Shown: in pieces, positions 8,923 to 16,423 of the stretch
Numbering within the stretch: position 1 is the first letter of the stretch
Layout of the letters: the number at the start of each line of letters is the position of its first letter
Source of the DNA: Neisseria sp.
GTDB lineage: Bacteria; Pseudomonadota; Gammaproteobacteria; Burkholderiales; Neisseriaceae
Length of the DNA: 58,178 bases
Direction of reading: 5' to 3'
NCBI GenBank assembly: GCA_030538415.1
Contig: JAUNTY010000013.1
Coordinates: forward strand, 1 to 58,178
The notes under the pieces: generated by a model
What the model saw: the letters and a program-made list of their open reading frames with translations, nothing else
Told to the model about the DNA's origin: nothing
Databases searched by the model: none
Program-made: the position numbers and the translations under genes

Positions 8923-10677
8923 TCAGGCGGATTCTCCTGTTGTGGCATTCAATATTTTCAGTAATTTGTCGGTTTTTTCCGGGTCTTCGTTGCGCATCAG
9001 TTTGGCGATTTCGTATTCGAGCTGGGCGGTATCGCTGCGCAACACCATGTCTTTGACGCCGAGGAGGTTGTTGGGGTTCATCGAGAAGCGGCGCAGACCC
9101 ATGCCGAGCAGCAGGCGGGTGTAGGTGGTGTCGCCGGCCATTTCGCCGCACACGGACACGGTTTTGCCCATGCGGTTGGCGGTGCGGATGATGTGTTGCA
9201 GCAGCTTCAATACGGCGGGGTGGCCGGGCTGGTAGAGGTAGCTGACGGCGTCGTCGCCGCGGTCGACGGAGAGGGTGTATTGGATGAGGTCGTTGGTGCC
9301 GACGGAAACGAAATCGACGTGCTTGAGCAGGCTGTTGACGGTCAGCGCGGCGGAGGGGATTTCAATCATGCAGCCGATAGCGGGCTCGCCGAAGGGAAGG
9401 TCGCGCTCGGCGAGCTGGCGTTTGGCGGTTTCGTAATGCACCAGGCATTGTTTGAGCTCGGATAAGGAGGCAATCATCGGCCACATGATTTTGACCGGCC
9501 CGTGGGCGGCGGCGCGCAAAATGGCGCGCATTTGGGTGCGGAACATCACCGGTTCGGCCAAGCAAAGGCGGATGCCGGTAAGGCCGAGGGCGGGGTTGAG
9601 GCTGCCGTTGGGGGTGGCGTTTTGGCCGAACCAGCGCGGGTTTTTGTCGACACCCAAATCGACGGTGCGGATGGTGAGGTTTTTGCCTTTGAGCTTTTTC
9701 ACGAAGGTGCTGTAAACCTCGTATTGCTCGTCTTCAGACGGCATGTTGTCGCGGTTGAGGTAGAGGAATTCGCTGCGGAAGAGGCCGACGCCGTCTGCGC
9801 CCATGTTGTGCAGCTGCTTGATGTCTTCCACGGATTCGATGTTGGCGAGCAATTCGATGTTGACGCCGTCTTCGGTGGTGGCGGCGGTTTTTTTGAGCTT
9901 GTTGAGCTGGCGTTTGCGGTTTTTGTATTCGCGCGCCTGGCGGCGGTATTCGGCCAACACCAAATCATCGGGGTTGATAATGAGCAGGCCGTTGATGCCG
10001 TCGACAATTACCCATTCGTCTTCGCGTATCAGTTTGCGGGCGTTGTGCAGGCCGATGACGGAGGGGATGTCGAGGCTGCGGCCTAAAATGGCGGTGTGGC
10101 TGGTGGGGCCGCCGGCATCGGTGGCGAAGGCGGTGATGTGTTGGTCTTTGAAATGAACGGTGTCGGCGGGCGAAATGTCGTGGGCGACGAGGATGGTGTC
10201 TTCGAGAAAATCGGTGCTGAGGCTGATGCCGTTGCTGTGGCCGGTGAGGTTGTTGTGGATGCGCTCGACCACTTGCAGCATGTCTTGTTTGCGCTCGCGC
10301 AGGTAGGCGTCGTCGATTTCGTCGAATTGGCGGGCGAGCTTGTCGGTTTGCAGCTTGAGCGCCCATTCGGCGTTGATTTGCTGCTCTTTGATGATGTCGA
10401 TGGGTTCGCGCGAGAGGGTGGCGTCGGTGAGCAGCATCAGGTGCAGCGAGATGAAGGCGCCGAGCTCGGTGGGGGCGTTTTCGGGAATGGCGCTGCGCAG
10501 TTGTTCTAATTCTTTGCGGGTGGCTTTGATGGCGCTTTCGAATCGTGTGACTTCGGAGTCGATTTCTTTGGACGGCAGGTTGTATTGCGGCACTTCGTCC
10601 ATGCCGCGGGCAATCAGGTGGGCGCGTCCGATGGCGATGCCTTTGCCTGCCGTAACGCCGTGTAAGACGATGCTCAT
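8923..10677 (-). CDS. ptsI: Phosphoenolpyruvate-protein phosphotransferase (PTS enzyme I)
   Basis: 584 residues. Transfers phosphate from PEP to HPr. The phosphorylated histidine is H194 in GGPTSHTAILGRS, the catalytic cysteine C510 in SVCGEMAGD; the PEP-binding barrel shows MIEIPSAAL and SVGTNDLIQY. N-terminal residues 1-140 form the HPr-binding domain. It follows ptsH by two bases and the mannose-type EIIA gene, so the three relay proteins form one minus-strand unit. No membrane EIIB/C permease lies in the window, suggesting a regulatory phosphorelay. Confidence 0.95.
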   Translation of the reverse strand: MSIVLHGVTAGKGIAIGRAHLIARGMDEVPQYNLPSKEIDSEVTRFESAIKATRKELEQLRSAIPENAPTELGAFISLHLMLLTDATLSREPIDIIKEQQINAEWALKLQTDKLARQFDEIDDAYLRERKQDMLQVVERIHNNLTGHSNGISLSTDFLEDTILVAHDISPADTVHFKDQHITAFATDAGGPTSHTAILGRSLDIPSVIGLHNARKLIREDEWVIVDGINGLLIINPDDLVLAEYRRQAREYKNRKRQLNKLKKTAATTEDGVNIELLANIESVEDIKQLHNMGADGVGLFRSEFLYLNRDNMPSEDEQYEVYSTFVKKLKGKNLTIRTVDLGVDKNPRWFGQNATPNGSLNPALGLTGIRLCLAEPVMFRTQMRAILRAAAHGPVKIMWPMIASLSELKQCLVHYETAKRQLAERDLPFGEPAIGCMIEIPSAALTVNSLLKHVDFVSVGTNDLIQYTLSVDRGDDAVSYLYQPGHPAVLKLLQHIIRTANRMGKTVSVCGEMAGDTTYTRLLLGMGLRRFSMNPNNLLGVKDMVLRSDTAQLEYEIAKLMRNEDPEKTDKLLKILNATTGESA

Positions 10678-10679
10678 GT

Positions 10680-10949
10680 TTATTCGCCTTCGCCGAAATA
10701 GTCGTTGATTAAATCCACCAGCGCCTGCATGGCGGCGGCTTCATCGGCGCCGTCGGTTTCCAATTCGATGGTGCTGCCTTTTGCGGCGGCCAGCATCATC
10801 AGCCCCATGATGCTTTTGCCGTTGACGCGTCGGTCTTTGCGGGTGACCCAGATTTCGCTTTGAAACTGCGCGGCGGTTTGGGTGAACTTGCTGGAGGCGC
10901 GGGCGTGCAGGCCGAGCTTGTTGATGATTTCGATTTCCTGTTTCAGCAT
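10680..10949 (-). CDS. ptsH: Phosphocarrier protein HPr
   Basis: 89 residues from the ATG at 10949; a longer open frame upstream lacks HPr sequence. H15 in KLGLHARASSKF accepts phosphate from enzyme I, and S46 in GKSIMGLMML is the site used by HPr kinase/phosphorylase, keeping open Ser-dependent regulation. The start overlaps the end of the EIIA gene by 7 bases, and ptsI follows 2 bases after the stop, so translation of the three is coupled. Confidence 0.95.
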   Translation of the reverse strand: MLKQEIEIINKLGLHARASSKFTQTAAQFQSEIWVTRKDRRVNGKSIMGLMMLAAAKGSTIELETDGADEAAAMQALVDLINDYFGEGE

Positions 10950-11365
10950 GGGGCGCACACTCCTTCCGGCGGGGTGGTGATGGCGAAAATGCCGTTGATG
11001 GCGGCGGTTTTCACGGTTTCGGTAAAGGCAACGAGGTCGGTTTGCTGGGTGCAATACTGGGTGGCTTTAATCATCATCGGCGCGTTGATGCCGGTGATGA
11101 TGGCCACTTTGCCTTCAATCACGAGTTTGCGCGCGGCATTGCAGGGGGTGGCGCCGAAGATGTCGGTGAGCACCAATACGCCGTTGCCGCTGTCGATTTC
11201 GTCAATCACGGTTTGCGCGCGCGCGATGACGTCGTCGTGGTCTTCGGTGTGTTCCACGCCGAGGATGCGGATGTTTTTCGGCGGCTCGCCCGGGAAAAAA
11301 TGCTGCGCAAGGCCGCGATAGGCTTCGCCGACGGTTTCATGGGTGATGATGAGGATGCCGATCAT
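10943..11365 (-). CDS. PTS mannose-type EIIA component
   Basis: 140 residues from ATG 11365. Matches the EIIA-Man domain: H9 in IGILIITHETVGEA is the expected phosphorylation site, and VLTDIFGATPCNAA is the family core motif. EIIA-Man normally passes phosphate from HPr to EIIB-Man. Here it lacks the fused IIB domain and there is no permease, resembling the regulatory EIIA-HPr-EI set known in Neisseria and other betaproteobacteria. First gene of the ptsH-ptsI unit. Confidence 0.9.
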   Translation of the reverse strand: MIGILIITHETVGEAYRGLAQHFFPGEPPKNIRILGVEHTEDHDDVIARAQTVIDEIDSGNGVLVLTDIFGATPCNAARKLVIEGKVAIITGINAPMMIKATQYCTQQTDLVAFTETVKTAAINGIFAITTPPEGVCAPC

Positions 11366-11436
11366 GGTGTGTTTCCTGATAATCCGGTGGGGTCGTGTGT
11401 GACGGGGGTTTATTTTTGATGATATGGGGTCGGAGT

Positions 11437-11470
11437 GGCCGTCTGAAAAGGGCTGGTTGTTCAGACGGCC
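11437..11470 (-). terminator. DUS-pair hairpin after hpt
   Basis: An 11-bp stem of GGCCGTCTGAA with its inverted copy, six bases past the hpt stop. No T-run follows on the minus strand, so termination efficiency is uncertain. Confidence 0.6.
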
Positions 11471-11475
11471 TCCGC

Positions 11476-12036
11476 TTATGCCTGATTCAGCGCATACACC
11501 GCGCCGAGGTTGCGCCACGCGCCGGCGGCGTCCATGCCGTAGCCGAACACATAGCGGTTGGGTACGTCGATGCCGACGTAATCGGCCTCAATCGGTTTGG
11601 GCTTGTCGATGAGCTTGTTGGCAAACACCGCCGCCGAGCAGGAGGCCGCGCCCATTTCGAGCAGTTTTTCTTTGATCGCCGCCATGGTGTGGCCTTCGTC
11701 GAGGATGTCGTCGAGCACCACCACATGGCGGCCTTTGATGTTGCTAGGCTCGGGCATGCGCAGCCAGTTGAAATTGCCGCCTTCGAGTTTGTCGCCGTAG
11801 CGCGAAACGTGTACGTAATCGAAATCGAGCGGGAAGCGCAGCAAGGGCAGCAGCTGGCCGGTAAACACCACTGCGCCGCCCATCACGGGCAGCAAGAGCG
11901 GATATTTGTCGCCCAAATCGGCGCTGAGACGGTCGGCGAGGGTGTGCAGGGCGTCGCGGCATTCGCTTTCGCTGAACAAGAGTTCGGCCTTGTCGAGCAT
12001 GGCTTGTGTGTGTCGGCGTTTGGTGTCGATATTCAT
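11476..12036 (-). CDS. hpt: Hypoxanthine-guanine phosphoribosyltransferase
   Basis: 186 residues. Purine salvage enzyme converting hypoxanthine or guanine plus PRPP to IMP or GMP in the cytosol. The PRPP-binding signature VVVLDDILDEGHT is at 105-117; the N-terminal PVMGGAVVF and C-terminal YVGIDVPNRYVFGYGMD segments fit type I phosphoribosyltransferases. The ATG at 12036 lies 30 bases from a TATAAT on the minus strand. Divergently transcribed from the oligopeptidase gene through a symmetrical promoter region. Confidence 0.93.
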   Translation of the reverse strand: MNIDTKRRHTQAMLDKAELLFSESECRDALHTLADRLSADLGDKYPLLLPVMGGAVVFTGQLLPLLRFPLDFDYVHVSRYGDKLEGGNFNWLRMPEPSNIKGRHVVVLDDILDEGHTMAAIKEKLLEMGAASCSAAVFANKLIDKPKPIEADYVGIDVPNRYVFGYGMDAAGAWRNLGAVYALNQA

Positions 12037-12064
12037 TGGATGCGGGCGTTTGATAACAAAATCC

Positions 12065-12093
12065 CATTATAGTACAGCTTGGATTGCTATAAT
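12065..12093. promoter_or_regulatory. Symmetrical divergent promoter, hpt / prolyl oligopeptidase
   Basis: ATTATAG and CTATAAT form a 7-bp inverted repeat with a 14-base centre. This places a perfect TATAAT on each strand: minus at 12071-12066 towards hpt, plus at 12088-12093 towards the peptidase. Each -10 overlaps the position expected for the -35 of the other, so the two polymerases should compete. Confidence 0.55.
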
Positions 12094-12126
12094 CGCTTTT
12101 TTGCTTTTCAGACGGCCTCTTCAAAC

Positions 12127-14175
12127 ATGACGCACGACCCCTACGCTTATTTGGAAAACCTCGATTCCGCCGATACGCAGTCTTTCGCCGCAGCCGCCCA
12201 TGCCGAAACGCTGGCGGCGTTTTGCGGTGATGCGGCTTTTCAAACGATGGCCGACGACATCACCCGCCAGTTGCAGGACGAGCGGCAGATTCCGTTTTGT
12301 CAGGAACATCGGGCGCGGATGTATCATTTTCATCAAAGCGCCGATTATCCGAAAGGGGTGTATCGGGTGTGCAGCGCGGCTTCGTATCGCGCGGGAATGC
12401 CGGATTGGCAGATTCTGTTCTCGGTGGCGGATTTCGATGAAATACTCGGCGACGATGTGTATCTCGACGGCGTGTCGCATTATGTGGAAGCGCCGCATCG
12501 GGCTTTGCTGAATTTGAGCGTGGCGGGTGGCGATGCGGCTTATACGCTGGAATTTGATTTGAACGAAGGCGCGCTGGTGGCGGGCGGTTTTCACTTTCCG
12601 GCCGGTAAAAGCCATATTGCCTGGCGCGATGAAGACAGCGTGTGGGTTTGCCCGGCTTGGGACGAACGCCAACTGACCCGCTCGGGCTATCCGCGCGAGG
12701 TGTGGTTGATGCGGCGCGGCGAAAGTTTTGCCGAGGCGCAGCCGGTGCATCAGATGGATAAAGAGGGCGTGATGGTAAACGCTTGGCGCTACCTCGACGG
12801 CCAGGGTGCGCCGATTGATTTGATCGAATCGGCCGCCGGTTTTTTCAGCAAAACTTATTATCAGGTGAATGCCGACGGCGCAGCGCAAGCCTTGAAACTG
12901 CCCTCCGATTGCGAAATCGTCGGCTATCTGGCGGGGCAGTTGATGGTGCAGTTGCGCAGCGATTGGCGGCGCGCCAACCAAAGCTACCCCGCAGGTGCGC
13001 TGGTGGCGGTGAAGTTGAACAAGGGCGAATTGGGCGCGGCGCATCTCTTGTTTGCGCCGAATGAAACGCAGGCTTTGGAAAGCGTGGAAACCACCAAGCG
13101 CTTTGTGGTCGCCAGCATTTTGGATAATGTTTCAGGCCGTCTGAAAGCATGGAAGTTTTCAGACGGCCTCTGGCAGGAAACGGCGGTTCCCGCTTTGCCG
13201 CAAGGCGCGTTGGAATTGACCGACCAGCCGTGGGGCGGCGATGTGGTGTATCTTGCCACGAGCGATTTCACCACGCCCTTGACGCTGTTTGCGCTGGATT
13301 TGAACGTGATGGAGTTGACGGTATTGCGCCGCCAGCCCAAGCAGTTTGATTCAGACGGCATCAAGGTGCAGCAGCTTGACGCCGAATCCGCCGACGGCGT
13401 GCGCGTGCCTTATTACCATGTCGGCAAAACCGCCGCGCCCGACACGCCGACGCTGGTATATGTGTACGGCGGTTTCGGTATGCCCGAATTGCCGCACTAT
13501 CTCGGCACGGTCGGGCGGCATTGGCTGGCGGCGGGCAATGCCTTTGTGTTGGCCAACGTGCGCGGCGGCGGCGAATTCGGCCCCGCTTGGCATCGCGCGG
13601 CGCAAGGGGTCAACAAACACAAAAGTGTTGATGATTTGCTGGCGGTAGTGCGCGATTTGGCTGAGCGGGGATTCGGTTCGCCCAAACATATCGGCTTGCA
13701 GGGCGGCAGCAACGGCGGCTTGGTGGTCGCTTCGGCGTTTGTGCGCGCGCCGCAAAACATCGGTGCGCTGGTGTGCGAAGTGCCGCTCACCGATATGTTG
13801 CGCTATGCCGATTTGTCGGCGGGCGCAAGCTGGATAGACGAATACGGCGATCCAGAAAACCCGCTTGAGCGCGAAAGCCTGGCCGCCTTGTCGCCGTATC
13901 ACCATCTTTCAGAAACGTCACCCCCTCAAGCCGGTGGCGGGGGCGGCATCCAATATCCGCCCGCCCTGATTACCACCAGCTTTTCCGACGACCGCGTGCA
14001 TCCCGCCCATGCGCTGAAGTTTTACGCCAAACTGCATCGCCTCAGCCCGCAAAGCTGGCTCTATGTGGACGACGATGGCGGGCATACCGGCAACGGCACA
14101 CAGGCGCAAACGGCGGCGGAATTGGCTTGCGTGTTGCGCTTTTTGCAGCGGCATTTGCAGGCAGAGGCCGTCTGA
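12127..14175 (+). CDS. Prolyl oligopeptidase family serine peptidase (S9)
   Basis: 682 residues from ATG 12127; the frame is open 48 bases upstream but that part has no conserved sequence. N-terminal beta-propeller (about 70-400), then an alpha/beta hydrolase domain with the triad S528 (GGSNGG), D621/D622 (SDDRVHP) and H653 (DDGGHTGN). The protein begins DPYAYLENLD, as in S9A peptidases, and no signal peptide is seen, so cytosolic cleavage of proline-containing peptides is likely. Two oddities: an inverted DUS pair sits in frame inside the gene (13134-13169), and the stop codon TGA is provided by a DUS at the 3' end. Confidence 0.9.
   Translation: MTHDPYAYLENLDSADTQSFAAAAHAETLAAFCGDAAFQTMADDITRQLQDERQIPFCQEHRARMYHFHQSADYPKGVYRVCSAASYRAGMPDWQILFSVADFDEILGDDVYLDGVSHYVEAPHRALLNLSVAGGDAAYTLEFDLNEGALVAGGFHFPAGKSHIAWRDEDSVWVCPAWDERQLTRSGYPREVWLMRRGESFAEAQPVHQMDKEGVMVNAWRYLDGQGAPIDLIESAAGFFSKTYYQVNADGAAQALKLPSDCEIVGYLAGQLMVQLRSDWRRANQSYPAGALVAVKLNKGELGAAHLLFAPNETQALESVETTKRFVVASILDNVSGRLKAWKFSDGLWQETAVPALPQGALELTDQPWGGDVVYLATSDFTTPLTLFALDLNVMELTVLRRQPKQFDSDGIKVQQLDAESADGVRVPYYHVGKTAAPDTPTLVYVYGGFGMPELPHYLGTVGRHWLAAGNAFVLANVRGGGEFGPAWHRAAQGVNKHKSVDDLLAVVRDLAERGFGSPKHIGLQGGSNGGLVVASAFVRAPQNIGALVCEVPLTDMLRYADLSAGASWIDEYGDPENPLERESLAALSPYHHLSETSPPQAGGGGGIQYPPALITTSFSDDRVHPAHALKFYAKLHRLSPQSWLYVDDDGGHTGNGTQAQTAAELACVLRFLQRHLQAEAV
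13134..13169. repeat. Inverted DUS pair inside the S9 peptidase gene
   Basis: AGGCCGTCTGAAA and TTTTCAGACGGCCT flank 9-10 bases and are translated in frame as SGRLKAWKFSDGL. Inverted DUS pairs are usually intergenic terminators, so a coding copy is unusual. Confidence 0.85.
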
Positions 14176-14207
14176 AAAAAAGCGCCATGATGCGTTCAGA
14201 CGGCCTC
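14164..14207 (+). terminator. DUS-pair hairpin at the end of the S9 peptidase gene
   Basis: GAGGCCGTCTGAA and its inverted copy with an 18-base loop. The first arm contains the peptidase stop codon. Confidence 0.65.
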
Positions 14208-14274
14208 CGATATGATGGCAAGCTGCTTGAGGTCAAATTTAAGTGTTTGATTGCTTGGAAAAATGAAAAGCCGC

Positions 14275-14304
14275 TTGTGATTCAAAATAAGCCTATGATA
14301 ATAT
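14275..14304 (+). promoter_or_regulatory. Probable acpP promoter
   Basis: TTGTGA, then GATAAT at 14297-14302 (16-base spacing) or TAATAT at 14299-14304 (18-base spacing). The context TATGATAAT gives an extended -10 appearance. It lies about 135 bases before the acpP start. Confidence 0.5.
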
Positions 14305-14371
14305 GCCGCGTAAACCACTATTGCTTTCCTCTGGTGCAGATACTGCAATTTTAGATGGAAAACTCTAACCC

Positions 14372-14403
14372 GATTCGGTAAAATGACCGAATCAACCCTT
14401 TTT
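14372..14403 (+). promoter_or_regulatory. Leader hairpin upstream of acpP
   Basis: A perfect 8-bp inverted repeat, GATTCGGT AAAATG ACCGAATC, followed by AACCCTTTTT. It has the shape of a weak terminator/attenuator in the untranslated leader, or could be a repressor operator. Confidence 0.45.
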
Positions 14404-14440
14404 GAAACTCTGCCGCTAAGGCATATAAGGACTGACCGAC

Positions 14441-14677
14441 ATGTCAAACATTGAACAACAAGTTAAAAAAATTGTTGCCGAACAACTGGGCGTGAATGAA
14501 GCCGAAGTGAAAAACGAATCTTCATTCCAAGACGACTTGGGCGCCGATTCTCTGGATACCGTTGAGCTGGTAATGGCTTTGGAAGAGGCTTTCGGCTGCG
14601 AAATCCCGGATGAAGAAGCCGAAAAAATCACCACTGTGCAACTGGCTATCGACTACGTTACCGCACATTCTGCTTGA
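14441..14677 (+). CDS. acpP: Acyl carrier protein
   Basis: 78 residues, acidic four-helix protein. S37 in [10 protein letters not shown] is the 4'-phosphopantetheine attachment site. It carries growing acyl chains for fatty acid, lipid A and phospholipid synthesis. It stands before fabF as in most proteobacteria, but a Correia-like element now separates them. An AGGA-type ribosome-binding site precedes the ATG. Confidence 0.97.
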   Translation: MSNIEQQVKKIVAEQLGVNEAEVKNESSFQDDLGADSLDTVELVMALEEAFGCEIPDEEAEKITTVQLAIDYVTAHSA

Positions 14678-14702
14678 TTGCACGGTTTCATACCAAACAT
14701 CG

Positions 14703-14740
14703 GCCTCTGCTGCGGGTTTCCCTGCCGACAGAGGCTTTTC
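14703..14740 (+). terminator. Terminator between acpP and fabF
   Basis: GCCTCTG ... CAGAGGC with additional inner pairing, followed by TTTTCCC. It would limit read-through from acpP into fabF. Confidence 0.6.
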
Positions 14741-14755
14741 CCTTATTACACCTTA

Positions 14756-14863
14756 TATAGTCGGAGAAATGAGATTCTGATACAAGGCGGCGAGCCGCAG
14801 ACAGTACAGACAGTACGACAAGGCGAGCCAACGCCGTAGCAGAATCTCATTTCTCCGACTATA
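14756..14863. repeat. Correia-like MITE, subfamily A, in the acpP-fabF gap
   Basis: A 108-bp element with perfect 24-bp terminal inverted repeats beginning TATAGTCGGAGAAATGAGA. The interior has the shared core GCCGCAGACAGTACAGACAG and ACAAGGCGAGCCAACGCCGT. It is the best-preserved subfamily A copy and lies directly upstream of fabF. Confidence 0.85.
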
Positions 14864-14931
14864 AACCCGGGTTTCAGACGGCCTCTGCTTAACCGTCGGA
14901 GCAGTTGTTACCCCATATTAGTGAGACAGTT

Positions 14932-16182
14932 ATGAGCCAAAGAAGAGTGGTGATTACCGGCTTGGGTCAAGTATCGCCCGTGGGCAATGATGTTGCCGGT
15001 GCGTGGAGCAATCTGTTGGCAGGCAAAGGCGGTATCGGCACCATCACCCGCTTTGACGCCTCCGAGCTGGCCTGCCAAATCGCAGGCGAAGTGAAGGATT
15101 TCAATATCGGCGACTACATCAGCGCCAAGGAAGCCCGCCGCATGGACGTGTTTATCCACTACGGCATCGCCGCCGCGCTGCAAGCCGTGGCCGATGCGGG
15201 TTTGGATGATGTGGCCGGTTTGGATAAAGACCGCGTCGGCGTGAACATCGGCTCCGGCATCGGCGGCCTGCCCAGCATCGAAGCCACCGGTGTGGCGGTG
15301 CAGGAAAGCGGCCCACGCAAAATCAATCCGTTTTTCATCCCCGGCTCGCTGATTAACCTGATTTCCGGCCACGTGACCATTCTCAAAGGCTACCGCGGCC
15401 CCAGCTACGGCATGGTTTCCGCCTGTACCACCGGCGCGCACGCCATCGGCGATTCTGCCCGTCTGATCAAATACGGCGATGCCGATGTGATGATTGCGGG
15501 TGGTGCCGAAGGCGCAGTTTGCACGCTCGGCATGGGTGGCTTTGCCGCCATGAAAGCGCTGTCTACCCGCAACGACGACCCCGCCACCGCCTCGCGCCCG
15601 TGGGACAAAGGCCGCGACGGCTTCGTGATGGGCGAGGGTGCGGGTGTATTGGTGTTGGAAGAATTGGAACACGCCAAAAAACGCGGTGCCAAAATCTACG
15701 CCGAATTGGTCGGCTTCGGCATGAGCTCTGATGCCTACCACATCACCGCGCCCAACGTCGAAGGCCCGGCTCTGGCCGTTACCCGCGCGCTGAAAGACGC
15801 AGGTCTGAATGCCACCGATGTGAATTATGTCAATGCCCACGGCACCTCCACCCCGTTGGGCGATGCCAACGAAACCAACGCGCTGAAGCTGGCGCTGGGT
15901 GAAGAGCATGCCCGCAAAGTGGTGGTGAATTCAACCAAGTCGATGACCGGCCACCTGTTGGGCGCGGCAGGCGGCGTGGAAGCAGTGTACAGCGTGTTGG
16001 CCGTGCACGAGCAAAAATCACCGCCCACCATCAATATTTTCGAGCAAGACATTGAATCCGGCTGCGACCTGGATTACTGCGCCAACGAAGCGCGTGATGT
16101 GGATATCGACGTGGCGATTTCCAACTCGTTCGGTTTCGGCGGCACCAACGGCACGCTGGTGTTCAAGCGTTTCAACGGTTAA
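14932..16182 (+). CDS. fabF: 3-oxoacyl-[acyl-carrier-protein] synthase II
   Basis: 416 residues from ATG 14932; the nine codons before it are non-conserved. Condensing enzyme extending acyl-ACP with malonyl-ACP. The catalytic triad is visible: C165 in SACTTGAH, His in [11 protein letters not shown] near 303, and His in [10 protein letters not shown] near 340. The C-terminal [13 protein letters not shown] is the standard family end. A DUS hairpin follows the stop. Expression may now depend on sequence in the adjacent Correia-like element. Confidence 0.96.
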   Translation: MSQRRVVITGLGQVSPVGNDVAGAWSNLLAGKGGIGTITRFDASELACQIAGEVKDFNIGDYISAKEARRMDVFIHYGIAAALQAVADAGLDDVAGLDKDRVGVNIGSGIGGLPSIEATGVAVQESGPRKINPFFIPGSLINLISGHVTILKGYRGPSYGMVSACTTGAHAIGDSARLIKYGDADVMIAGGAEGAVCTLGMGGFAAMKALSTRNDDPATASRPWDKGRDGFVMGEGAGVLVLEELEHAKKRGAKIYAELVGFGMSSDAYHITAPNVEGPALAVTRALKDAGLNATDVNYVNAHGTSTPLGDANETNALKLALGEEHARKVVVNSTKSMTGHLLGAAGGVEAVYSVLAVHEQKSPPTINIFEQDIESGCDLDYCANEARDVDIDVAISNSFGFGGTNGTLVFKRFNG

Positions 16183-16202
16183 GCGGATTTTGCAACATGA
16201 TG

Positions 16203-16236
16203 AAAGGCTGTCTGAACAGGTTTCAGACGGCCTTTT
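16203..16236 (+). terminator. DUS-pair terminator of fabF (one degenerate arm)
   Basis: AAAGGCTGTCTGAA pairs with TTCAGACGGCCTTT (one G-T pair) and is followed by TTG and T residues. Confidence 0.7.
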
Positions 16237-16372
16237 GTTGCATTGGATAAATAGTGTTTGCGGGCGATGGGCGGTTTGTATAATGCAAGTTGGGGATAAA
16301 GCAAATGGTTTGAAAAAGCAAAATTTTTGACTATATATGCAAAATATGTTGTTGGCCTTGAACAAGAATGAA

Positions 16373-16404
16373 AAAGGCCGTCTGAATGCTTTCAGACGGC
16401 CTTT
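16373..16404 (-). terminator. DUS-pair terminator of ccp
   Basis: AAAGGCCGTCTGAA and its inverted copy with a 4-base loop. On the minus strand the stem is followed by a T-run. Confidence 0.8.
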
Positions 16405-16423
16405 GCCTATCCCTTAAACCGGA

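Noticed and set aside
14908-15909. 333-codon minus-strand frame opposite fabF
   Set aside because: Antisense shadow of fabF; His/Gly/Ala-rich composition without family features.
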